From: CAVUEG01 sp963740525
Lineage (GTDB): Bacteria > Actinomycetota > Actinomycetes > Propionibacteriales > Nocardioidaceae
Assembly: GCA_963740525.1 (NCBI GenBank)
Contig: CAVUEG010000008.1
Span: forward strand, 66,854-130,853
Direction of reading: 5' to 3'
Length of the DNA stretch: 64,000 nucleotides
Shown here: piece after piece, positions 17,001-24,185 of the stretch
Layout: the number at the start of each line of letters is the position of its first letter
Position numbering within the stretch: the first letter of the stretch is position 1
The notes under the pieces: generated by a model
Database searches by the model: none
Seen by the model: the letters and a program-made list of their open reading frames with translations, nothing else
What the model was told of the DNA's origin: nothing
Program-made: the position numbers and the translations under genes

Positions 17001-18137
17001 GTGGCCGACACCATCACTCCGCTCGAGCTGTTCCGGGAGATCGCCCAAGGTCGCGTCACCGAGATCCTCGACGTCCGCAACCACGACGAGTTCGCGGCGA
17101 GCCAGGTTGAGGGTCCACACCCGGTGTCCACGCGCAACGTGCCCGTCTACACGGTGATGGAGGAGCTCGAGGAGCAGGCAGGCCAGACCCTCGACGACGC
17201 CGTGGTGATCTGCGGCCAGGGCAACGGCTCCGCGCTGGTGGCAGAGGAGTTCGCCGAGCTGGGCAAGCGAACCCGTTCCCTCGAGGGCGGCACCGACGCC
17301 TGGAACCGGCTCCTCGTGCCCTTCGAGATCACCGGGCTCCCGGGGGCTGTGCGCGTCTGGCAGTTCCAGCGCCCGGCCAAGGCCTGTCTCTCCTACGTGG
17401 TCGGCGTACCCGGGGAGCGCTGCCTGATCGTCGACCCGACCCGGCAGCCGCAGCCGTACCTCGACCTCGCGCGGGAGCACGGGATGACCGTGACGCACGT
17501 GGTGGACACCCACGTCCACGCCGACCACATCAGCGGCGGACCGGCTCTGGCCGCAGAGCTCGGCGTCGACTACCACCTCCCGCCCGAGGACTGCGCCGGA
17601 GTGGTGCCGTTCCAGAACAGCCCACTCAGCGATGGTGACGTCCTCGACCTCGGCGCCGCCGAGGTGCGTGTGATGAGCATGCACCTTCCCGGCCACACGC
17701 CCGGGACGATCGCGCTGCTGGTGAGCGACGTCGTGCTGCTGGTCGGGGACACGATCTTCGTCAGGGGCCTGGGGCGTCCGGACCTCACCGGTCAGGCCGA
17801 GGACCTCGCCCGCGACCTCTTCCGCAGCGTTCACGAGCGGCTGCGGCCACTGGACCCGCAGACCGTCATCGCGCCCGCGCACTGGTCGACGTCGGAGGAG
17901 ATCCACGACGACGGGCTGGTGATCACCACGCTCGAGGACGTCTTCACCGCGACCCTGCTCAACGAGAAGGCGATCGAGAAGTTCGTGGAGGAGATCGTCG
18001 GCTCCCTTCCCGCGGCACCCGACTTCTATGACACGATCCGACTCGTCAACGCCGGAATGGTGTCACCCCCGGAGGACGAGGTCGATGTGCTCGACGTAGG
18101 TCGAAACCAGTGCGCTGCATCCACGTCGATGGTTTGA
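17001..18137 (+). CDS. rhodanese / MBL-fold persulfide dioxygenase fusion
   Basis: Two-domain protein, 378 residues from GTG 17001 (agggag five bases upstream). Residues 1-110 are a rhodanese domain with active-site loop CGQGNGS (Cys71). From about 120 on is an ETHE1-type metallo-beta-lactamase domain with THVHADHISGG (H171, H173, D175, H176) and the later PGHTPG and GDTIF metal-site blocks. ETHE1 enzymes oxidise glutathione or other persulfides to sulfite with O2 and one mononuclear iron. Here rhodanese precedes the dioxygenase, the reverse of the common BlhI/PRF order. It probably converts the persulfide made by the quinone reductase into sulfite for the molybdoenzyme. In actinobacteria the acceptor thiol could be mycothiol. 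Confidence 0.85.
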   Translation: MADTITPLELFREIAQGRVTEILDVRNHDEFAASQVEGPHPVSTRNVPVYTVMEELEEQAGQTLDDAVVICGQGNGSALVAEEFAELGKRTRSLEGGTDAWNRLLVPFEITGLPGAVRVWQFQRPAKACLSYVVGVPGERCLIVDPTRQPQPYLDLAREHGMTVTHVVDTHVHADHISGGPALAAELGVDYHLPPEDCAGVVPFQNSPLSDGDVLDLGAAEVRVMSMHLPGHTPGTIALLVSDVVLLVGDTIFVRGLGRPDLTGQAEDLARDLFRSVHERLRPLDPQTVIAPAHWSTSEEIHDDGLVITTLEDVFTATLLNEKAIEKFVEEIVGSLPAAPDFYDTIRLVNAGMVSPPEDEVDVLDVGRNQCAASTSMV

Positions 18138-18141
18138 GCGG

Positions 18142-18555
18142 ATGAGCGAAGCGAACGAGTCCGACCGCCGTGGCAACGACGCGGTCGGTTCAGAAGACGT
18201 CCACGAGCACACTCACGAACAGGGGACCAGGCCGGACTACCGCTTCACGCTGGCCAACGAGCGCACCTTTCTGGCCTGGGTCCGCACCGCCCTGGCGATG
18301 ATGGCGGCTGGGGTCGCGGTCGTCCAGTTCGTCCCCGGGCTGGCCGTCGCGAGGCACATCCTCGGACTGCTGCTGATCACGCTCGGCGGCCTGCTCGCTG
18401 CGGTGTCCTACACGCACTGGAAGCGCAACGAACAGGCGATGAGGCACGGCGAGGAGCTCCCCCGCTCTCCCGTGCCGCAGCTGGTGGCGGCCACACTCGC
18501 TGTCGCCGCCCTGATGGCTCTGATCCTCACCGTGGTCGACCTGGCCAAGGGCTGA
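18142..18555 (+). CDS. DUF202 membrane protein
   Basis: YidH/DUF202-family membrane protein, 137 residues. A hydrophilic N-terminal ~35 residues rich in His and Glu (EDVHEHTHEQG) is followed by LANERTFLAWVRTALAMMAAGVAVV, the family signature, and three membrane helices in total. No function is established for DUF202. It starts four bases after the dioxygenase stop and six bases before another DUF202 gene, so it belongs to the rightward sulfur operon. A role in membrane support or transport of sulfur compounds is a guess from position only. Confidence 0.8.
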   Translation: MSEANESDRRGNDAVGSEDVHEHTHEQGTRPDYRFTLANERTFLAWVRTALAMMAAGVAVVQFVPGLAVARHILGLLLITLGGLLAAVSYTHWKRNEQAMRHGEELPRSPVPQLVAATLAVAALMALILTVVDLAKG

Positions 18556-18560
18556 CCACC

Positions 18561-18872
18561 ATGAACAGGACCGGGCTGCAGTTCGAGCGCACCGCGATGG
18601 CCTGGCAGCGCACGGCACTCGGAATCGGCGGCCTCTCACTGCTGCTCCTGCACCGCGGTAGCGGCGACCCTGTGGCGTCGATCCCCGGGGCTGCCGGACT
18701 TCTCGCCGCCCTGACTCTGCTGCTGATGACGGAGGCCCGCTACCTCCGCCACCGTCGCAGCAGGGACCTGAGCGCCGCCCCCATGGGTGCCGCCTGGGTC
18801 CGGCTCGTCGCGGCCGGAATCGTCGTGCTGGCGGGAGCGTCGGCGGTCATGGCCCTCGGGATAGTCGGTTGA
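18561..18872 (+). CDS. second DUF202 membrane protein
   Basis: Short DUF202 protein, 103 residues: FERTAMAWQRTALGIGGLSLLLL matches the signature of the preceding protein, with three predicted helices and a basic loop (YLRHRRSRD) in between. Tandem DUF202 genes of unequal length are common and may form a hetero-oligomer. It is placed between the first DUF202 gene and arsR with short gaps, in the same operon. Function unknown. Confidence 0.8.
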   Translation: MNRTGLQFERTAMAWQRTALGIGGLSLLLLHRGSGDPVASIPGAAGLLAALTLLLMTEARYLRHRRSRDLSAAPMGAAWVRLVAAGIVVLAGASAVMALGIVG

Positions 18873-18921
18873 ACGTAGAATCAGTGCTCACGAGTGACGA
18901 GGAAGCTGGCTGGGAGGACCC

Positions 18922-19257
18922 GTGGACAAGCAAGTCGCTGCGGAGCTGCAGGAGCTACATGCACGCGTCTGCAAGGCCATCGCCGACCCCAAGCGCCTGC
19001 TCATCATCAATGAGCTCCGCGGCCGCGAGCTCAGCGTCGGCGATCTCTCCGCCGCGCTCGACATCAGCCAGTCCAACGCCAGCCAGCATCTCGCGATCCT
19101 TCGCGAGCGCGGAGTCGTGGCCGCTCGCCGCGAGGGCACCAGCGTCTTCTACACCCTGCGCGGGACGAAGGTCATCGAGGCGGTCGACCTGCTCCGTCAG
19201 TTCCTCGCCGAGGAGCTCGCCGACCACGGGCGTCTCGGCGACGTCATCACCGGCTGA
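18922..19257 (+). CDS. ArsR-family regulator of the sulfur island
   Basis: ArsR/SmtB winged-helix repressor, 111 residues from GTG 18922 (gggagg upstream). The recognition region is SVGDLSAALDISQSNASQHLAILRERGVV and the wing is REGTSVFYTL. It has only one Cys (Cys17, in ARVCKAIADPKRL). The sulfide-responsive ArsR proteins SqrR and BigR use two Cys, so if this senses persulfide it must do so differently, for example through an intermolecular bond. It lies between the DUF202 pair and sulP. The most likely target is the dyad at 16951-16966. Both sensing and target are inference. Confidence 0.85.
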   Translation: MDKQVAAELQELHARVCKAIADPKRLLIINELRGRELSVGDLSAALDISQSNASQHLAILRERGVVAARREGTSVFYTLRGTKVIEAVDLLRQFLAEELADHGRLGDVITG

Positions 19258-19299
19258 CGATCACGCCCTGGCCCGGCGTACCGCAGCAGGCGGGCGTCG

Positions 19300-21207
19300 A
19301 TGAGCCGCACCTCTCCCCGGTCCGCCCGTAGCGGCTGGCCCCGCCGGGTGTTCCCGGCTCTTCGCTGGTGGCACCGGGTGGACCGCGCGACGACCAGGTT
19401 CGACCTCATCGCGGGGCTGACCGGCGCTCTCATCGTGCTGCCCCAGGGGGTGGCCTTTGCGACGATCGCTGGGCTACCGCCGGCGTACGGGCTGTATGCC
19501 GCGATGGTGCCGGCGATCATCGCAGCCCTCTACGGCTCGAGCTGGCACCTGGTGACGGGTCCGACCACGGCGATCTCGATCGCGGTCTTCGCCTCTGTCT
19601 CGCCCCTCGCCGAGCCGGGCTCGGCTCGCTACATCAGCCTGGTGCTCACGCTGACCTTCCTGACGGGTCTGTTCCAGCTCCTGATGGGGCTGGCGCGCAT
19701 GGGCGCGTTGGTCAACTTCATCTCGCACACGGTCGTCATCGGGTTCACCGCGGGTGCGGCGATCCTCATCGCGACCAGCCAGGTCAAGAGCTTCCTCGGC
19801 ATCGACCTCGAGCGAGGCCTTACGTTCCACGAGGTTGTGTACCAGGTGGCCGTGCGACTCGGTGACATCAACCCGTACGTCGCAGCGGTCGGCGCCATCA
19901 CCTTGGTCTCGGGCATCGCCCTGCAGCGGATCATCCCGAAGCTGTACATGATCCTCGCCATGGTCGTCGGCAGCCTGGCCGCTCTGCTGATCAACCACTA
20001 TGCCGGGGGCGAGTCGGTCACCCACATCACGACGGTCGGGGCCTTGACCGCCAACCTGCCACCACTGAGCCTGCCCGACTTCTCACCCGTGGCCGTCGGC
20101 CAGGTGGTCTTCCCGGCGCTGATCGTGACCATGCTGGGGCTCACCGAAGCCGTCTCCATCTCCCGCGCCATCGCGGTCAAGTCCGAGCAGCACATTGACG
20201 GGAACCAGGAGTTCGTCGGGCAGGGCCTGGCGAACCTGGTCGGCAGCTTCTTCTCCAGCTATGCCAGCAGCGGCTCGTTCAACCGCAGTGGCGTGAACTA
20301 CGCCGCCGGCGCCAGGACACCGCTCGCGTCGGTCTACGCCTCGGGCTTCCTGCTGCTCATCCTCACCGCGGTGGCGTCGCTGGCGAGGTTCCTGCCGACC
20401 GCGGCCATGGCCGGCATCCTGTTCCTCGTCGCCTACGGCCTCATCGACTTCGCCCACATCAGGTCGATCCTGCGCACGAGCAGGCCGGAGTCGGCTGTCC
20501 TCCTGGTGACGTTCGTGGGCACCCTTCTCGACCTGGAGAAGGGGATCTTCCTCGGGATCACCCTGTCGCTGATGCTCTACCTGGCGCGGACGGCCCGCCC
20601 GGACATGGTGCCGGTGGTGCCGGACCCCGACCCGGCGACGTACTACTTCGTGCCGGCCGAGGGGCAGCCACAATGTCCGCAGTACACGATGTTGCGGATC
20701 CACGGCTCGATCTTCTTCGGTGCCGTCAGCCACGTGCAGCGCGAGCTGCACAAGCTGGACGAGCGCGACCCCCGCCAGAGGCACGTGCTGCTGGCGGCCC
20801 GGGGCATGAACTTCGTCGACGTGGCGGGCGCGGAGATGCTGGTGCAGGAGGCGCGACGGCGACGGAGACTGGGCGGAGGGCTGTACCTCTACCGGCTCCA
20901 AGGCACCGTCCGCGACCTCCTCGTCCACGGCGGCTACCTCGACGAGATCGACGAGCAGAACGTCTTCCCCACGAAGTCCCACCCGATCGACTCGATCTAC
21001 CCGAGGCTGGACTCGGAGATCTGTCGTGACTGCACGGCACGGATCTTCGCGCAGTGCCACGTGGCGTTGCCCAACGGTGAGCCTCGTCCCGACACCGGCG
21101 CCGGCGCCGGCACCGCCGCCGACGCAGATGCCGACCCGGGTGCCGACCCGGGTGCCGACCCGGGTGCCGACAGCCGGCGTGAGCGAGGTCCGACCCGGTC
21201 CTCCTAG
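19300..21207 (+). CDS. SulP-family anion (sulfate) transporter with STAS domain
   Basis: SLC26/SulP transporter, 635 residues. Family motifs: DLIAGLTGALIVLPQGVAFA, LPPAYGLYAAMVPAIIAALYGSS and VTGPTTAISI in the first helices, about 12-14 membrane segments, then a C-terminal STAS domain from about 460 (MLRIHGSIFFGAVSHV, GMNFVDVAGAEML). After STAS comes a cysteine cluster (EICRDCTARIFAQCH) and a disordered tail rich in Ala-Asp-Pro-Gly. SulP proteins carry sulfate, bicarbonate or chloride. Next to a sulfide-to-sulfate gene set, sulfate movement is the natural reading, but direction and substrate cannot be told from sequence. Confidence 0.85.
   Translation: MSRTSPRSARSGWPRRVFPALRWWHRVDRATTRFDLIAGLTGALIVLPQGVAFATIAGLPPAYGLYAAMVPAIIAALYGSSWHLVTGPTTAISIAVFASVSPLAEPGSARYISLVLTLTFLTGLFQLLMGLARMGALVNFISHTVVIGFTAGAAILIATSQVKSFLGIDLERGLTFHEVVYQVAVRLGDINPYVAAVGAITLVSGIALQRIIPKLYMILAMVVGSLAALLINHYAGGESVTHITTVGALTANLPPLSLPDFSPVAVGQVVFPALIVTMLGLTEAVSISRAIAVKSEQHIDGNQEFVGQGLANLVGSFFSSYASSGSFNRSGVNYAAGARTPLASVYASGFLLLILTAVASLARFLPTAAMAGILFLVAYGLIDFAHIRSILRTSRPESAVLLVTFVGTLLDLEKGIFLGITLSLMLYLARTARPDMVPVVPDPDPATYYFVPAEGQPQCPQYTMLRIHGSIFFGAVSHVQRELHKLDERDPRQRHVLLAARGMNFVDVAGAEMLVQEARRRRRLGGGLYLYRLQGTVRDLLVHGGYLDEIDEQNVFPTKSHPIDSIYPRLDSEICRDCTARIFAQCHVALPNGEPRPDTGAGAGTAADADADPGADPGADPGADSRRERGPTRSS
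21129..21170 (+). repeat. 12-bp tandem repeat in the sulP tail
   Basis: Three and a half copies of tgccgacccggg (21129-21140, 21141-21152, 21153-21164, partial to 21170). They encode repeated Ala-Asp-Pro-Gly at the extreme C-terminus of SulP. The length is in frame per unit, so copy number can vary without breaking the gene. Confidence 0.85.
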
Positions 21208-23147
21208 GAGATCCGGCCGGGCAGCGTGAACGTCGAGCCCGCTCCGGTGACCACCGTCAGCACGTCGGCGACCTTCGCGTTGTACGACGTCTGGTCCGTG
21301 GAGCAGAGCACCAGCCGCACGCGGTGTCCCTTGCGGAACCGATGCGCAAAGCCCGCGAGCCTGATCCGCACGGGCTTGCCGACCGCTCCGGCGGGCACCC
21401 GCACCGGTGCGATCAAACGATGGATGAGCGTGAGCCCGCCACCACGTCGGACGTCGTAGACCTTCGCGAAGAAGACCATGTCCTGACCGTTGGTGTTGGT
21501 GATCTTGAGCCGTGCCGACGGAATCCCGACAGCCGTCACCCTCCGGCTGAACTTCGGCGAGGTGAAGGCGGCGAATTGGCCCTGGACCTCGGTGGGCGGC
21601 ACGTCCCCGGTCCTCGGCGAGGAGTCGGGACCAGTGAAGTTGGAGGTCTCGGAGTACGCCGCAGGGTCACCGCCGCTGGGGTTGGTGAACACCGCCGACC
21701 CGTCCTGGACCGGTGCCCCCGGCGCCGCGAGCCGGTCGCTTCCGGACAGGGTGAACCGGGTCGTGTTGCGGCGCAGCGGGAAGTGTTTCGCTGCGCCGTA
21801 CTGCTCGTCGTCGGGTCCGTGGCCGGCGTACTTGACCCAGTCGCGGTAGTAGGTGAAGGCGGGTCCCCGACCGCTGCGGGTCCCCCGTAGCCAGTGGTCC
21901 ATCCAGCGCAGCGACCGCAGGCTGAGGTAGCAGCGGTCCATCCGCTTCACCGAGCGGTTCGCCCCGTCGTAGGCCTCACACTCCCCCGGCTGGGACGAGT
22001 AGCCGCCGTGACCACCGGAGTTCCAGATCATCCCGACCGGAACGTTGCGCCGAGCCAGCGCGCGGTACGTCGCACTGGCGTCGTTCAGGTTGAACAGGGT
22101 GTCGCTCTGCCCCTGCACCAGGAGCACCGGGATGTCGATGTCGTTCATGAAGTGCGATGCCGACGCCCGCGCGACCAGCCGTCGTGACTCCGCGTCCGCG
22201 TCTCCGGTCGAGGTGAGGAGCTCATAGGTGCGGCACAGCGCCAGGTAGTAGCCGGGACAGCTGGCGGCCCCGCCGATCTCGGTGGGATCGCCCGACGCGG
22301 TCTTCGCCTCCGGGCAGCCACCGTCGCCCGAAGCCGGCTGGGCGTTGCCCAGGCTGTAGAAGAGGCTCGTCCACTGCTGCTTGAAGACGCCCTGCTTGTT
22401 GCGGCCATGGGTCAGGCCTGTCGGATCGCCCGGCACCACCCGGTTGTTCGGGTCGAGGGAGTAGATCAGGTTGTTCCACGTGCGCCCGACGACGCTGGTG
22501 CGGATCCGGCGGTCGGCCGCCGCCAACGGGAGCTGGATGCCGCCTCCGTAGGAACCGCCGATGGTGCCGACCACGACACCGCGACGGTCGTGCTTCACGT
22601 CCCGGCGGGGTCCGAGCACCTTGGTGATCAGCTGCCGGGCGCTCTTCACGTCGTAGTCGGCCGACTGCAGGGTGACGCAGCCGCCGCTGTCACCGAAGCC
22701 GGAGGAGGTGAAGGTCAGGACGACGTACCCGTGCGCGGCGAAGAACCGTGCGGTGCTGACCACCTCGTTCGACGCCTTGGTGAGACCGAAGCCGTGGGTC
22801 ATCAGGATGGCCGGCTGCGGGTGGCGGCGGCTGGCGTTGTCGGGCACGTAGAGCGTCGTGTCCAGACCGATCGAGATGTCGTCGTTGGGACCCGTCGTCA
22901 CCGGGACGACCCTCTCGGTCGTCTTCCACGTGTGGGTGCCGTGCGCCCGGCGGACGTGGTCCGACGGCACCCGGGACTCGCCGGTGACCGCGACGTTGGC
23001 CGAGGGTGCGACCGCAGCGGCGACCGGGCCCATCGCCGGCTGACCGGTCGAAGCCGCCGCTGTGGTGAGAGGCACGAGCACCGTGGCGCCGACGAAGAGC
23101 GCCACCGCCCGGGTGAGGGTCTGACGGGAAATTCGGCTCCGGCGCAT
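21204..23147 (-). CDS. secreted S15/CocE-type X-Pro peptidase-like hydrolase
   Basis: Exported alpha/beta-hydrolase of 647 residues from ATG 23147. An N-terminal signal peptide (MRRSRISRQTLTRAVALFVGATVLVPL...AAASTG) is followed by the catalytic domain with nucleophile motif GGSYGGG, an Asp region in LLVQGQSDTLFNLNDA and the His in NSGGHGGYS. The C-terminal ~200 residues are the jelly-roll X-Pro dipeptidyl-peptidase C domain (FTLSGSDRLAAPG onward). It may cleave X-Pro dipeptides or act as an acyl esterase such as CocE; sequence alone cannot separate them. The stop is four bases inside the convergent sulP end. It is not part of the sulfur operon. Confidence 0.8.
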   Translation of the reverse strand: MRRSRISRQTLTRAVALFVGATVLVPLTTAAASTGQPAMGPVAAAVAPSANVAVTGESRVPSDHVRRAHGTHTWKTTERVVPVTTGPNDDISIGLDTTLYVPDNASRRHPQPAILMTHGFGLTKASNEVVSTARFFAAHGYVVLTFTSSGFGDSGGCVTLQSADYDVKSARQLITKVLGPRRDVKHDRRGVVVGTIGGSYGGGIQLPLAAADRRIRTSVVGRTWNNLIYSLDPNNRVVPGDPTGLTHGRNKQGVFKQQWTSLFYSLGNAQPASGDGGCPEAKTASGDPTEIGGAASCPGYYLALCRTYELLTSTGDADAESRRLVARASASHFMNDIDIPVLLVQGQSDTLFNLNDASATYRALARRNVPVGMIWNSGGHGGYSSQPGECEAYDGANRSVKRMDRCYLSLRSLRWMDHWLRGTRSGRGPAFTYYRDWVKYAGHGPDDEQYGAAKHFPLRRNTTRFTLSGSDRLAAPGAPVQDGSAVFTNPSGGDPAAYSETSNFTGPDSSPRTGDVPPTEVQGQFAAFTSPKFSRRVTAVGIPSARLKITNTNGQDMVFFAKVYDVRRGGGLTLIHRLIAPVRVPAGAVGKPVRIRLAGFAHRFRKGHRVRLVLCSTDQTSYNAKVADVLTVVTGAGSTFTLPGRIS

Positions 23148-23197
23148 GAGCACACGGTACTGGCGTGACGCCCCCGCGTCGCCGCATGGCCGCCTGA

Positions 23198-23270
23198 TGG
23201 AGCGGACGCGAGGACTTGAACCTCGATCTGCCTCCTGGAAGGAGGCCGCGCTGACTTGCACCACGTCCGC
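23198..23270 (-). tRNA. tRNA-Gly (TCC)
   Basis: 73-nt cloverleaf. Acceptor stem GCGGACG/CGTCCGC, D stem GTGC/GCGC, anticodon stem GCCTC/GAGGC with loop CTTCCAG (anticodon TCC, reading GGA codons), T stem CGAGG/CCTCG with loop TTCAAGT, and an encoded 3' CCA after discriminator T. The D loop is only AAGTCA and lacks the usual GG pair that contacts the T loop. The variable loop is 4 nt. No promoter or mobile element is obvious beside it. Confidence 0.85.
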
Positions 23271-23469
23271 GTGCACCGCCACCGGTCGGACCTGGGGCGG
23301 ACCCGAGCATTGTTTCATCCCGGTCGGCCCCAAGGACAGGTGGGGATCGGTTGGGTGTGTCGTCGCGTGAGCCGGGAGTTCTTCCCGGCCCACCCGGGAG
23401 CCGGCCCGATCCGTGGAGCAGCCGATCGAGCGAGTCTGGATCCTCCACCATCACATCAAGGAGGACACC
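23271..23469. other. intergenic region between tRNA-Gly and a membrane-protein gene
   Basis: About 200 bp with no convincing protein gene. It holds the upstream signals of the tRNA (leftward) and of the membrane protein at 23470, whose ribosome site aaggagga lies at 23458-23465. I see no other structure. Confidence 0.4.
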
Positions 23470-24162
23470 ATGACGCAGCTCATCACGCGCAACACCACGA
23501 CCCCCGACACCCACCGGGCGCGGTGGCGCTGGGCGGGCGGCCTTGCCCTGGCCCACGTGGTCCTGATGCTCGCGGCCGTGAGCCAGGAGGGGGCACTGGT
23601 CCAGCACGGCGACTCGTTCGCGAAGATCCAGGACGTCTACGGGGGCGTCTCGCTACCCCGGGCCTTCGGCGCCGGCTACGTCGAGGCGATGGCCTTTCTG
23701 GTCCTGGTGCCGGCGATCGTCCTGATCAGCCGCCTCATGGGCCGGCGTACCGAACTCGGACGGGTCGCCGCCCTGAGCTTCCTCGGCCTGGGGATCGCCC
23801 TCGTGGGGGCGACCCTCGCCGTGGGCTTTCCCCCCGCCGCCGCCGCCATCTACGCCGCCCACCAGGGCGTCGACCCGGGAGCGATCTCGATGGTCAACGA
23901 CATCCGCAACTTCGGGTTCATCCTTCAGGTCGCTCTGCTGTCCGGGATGACCCTGTGCCTCGGCCTCTCAGCTCTCGCCGACCGGGTGCACACCCGCTGG
24001 ATCGGCTGGGGCGGGGTGGTCGTGGGCAGCGTCGGCCTGGTCCTCACCCCGTTCGCCAACAACGCCGTCTCGATGGCCTGGATGCTCTGGTGGGTCGGCA
24101 TGGCGGTGCTGCTGATCCGCGGCGCCTCTGCTGCACCGGTGACCGCCGAAGCCACCTCGTAA
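23470..24162 (+). CDS. DUF4386-like integral membrane protein
   Basis: Polytopic membrane protein, 230 residues from ATG 23470 with a strong ribosome site (aaggagga). About six hydrophobic helices: GGLALAHVVLMLAAV, YVEAMAFLVLVPAIVLI, VAALSFLGLGIALVGATLAVGF, FGFILQVALLSGMTLCL, WGGVVVGSVGLVLTPF and a last one near MLWWVGMAVLLI. It resembles DUF4386-type proteins without known function. The two-component genes 23 bp downstream run the same way and may be co-transcribed. Confidence 0.65.
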   Translation: MTQLITRNTTTPDTHRARWRWAGGLALAHVVLMLAAVSQEGALVQHGDSFAKIQDVYGGVSLPRAFGAGYVEAMAFLVLVPAIVLISRLMGRRTELGRVAALSFLGLGIALVGATLAVGFPPAAAAIYAAHQGVDPGAISMVNDIRNFGFILQVALLSGMTLCLGLSALADRVHTRWIGWGGVVVGSVGLVLTPFANNAVSMAWMLWWVGMAVLLIRGASAAPVTAEATS

Positions 24163-24185
24163 AAATCGTTCACCCGCGCCTCACG

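Noticed and set aside
21129..21170. CRISPR-like array
   Set aside because: The 12-bp units are directly adjacent without spacers and lie in a coding tail.
23198..23270. tRNA-Gly as an integration site
   Set aside because: No integrase or direct repeat of the tRNA 3' end was seen within reach on either side.
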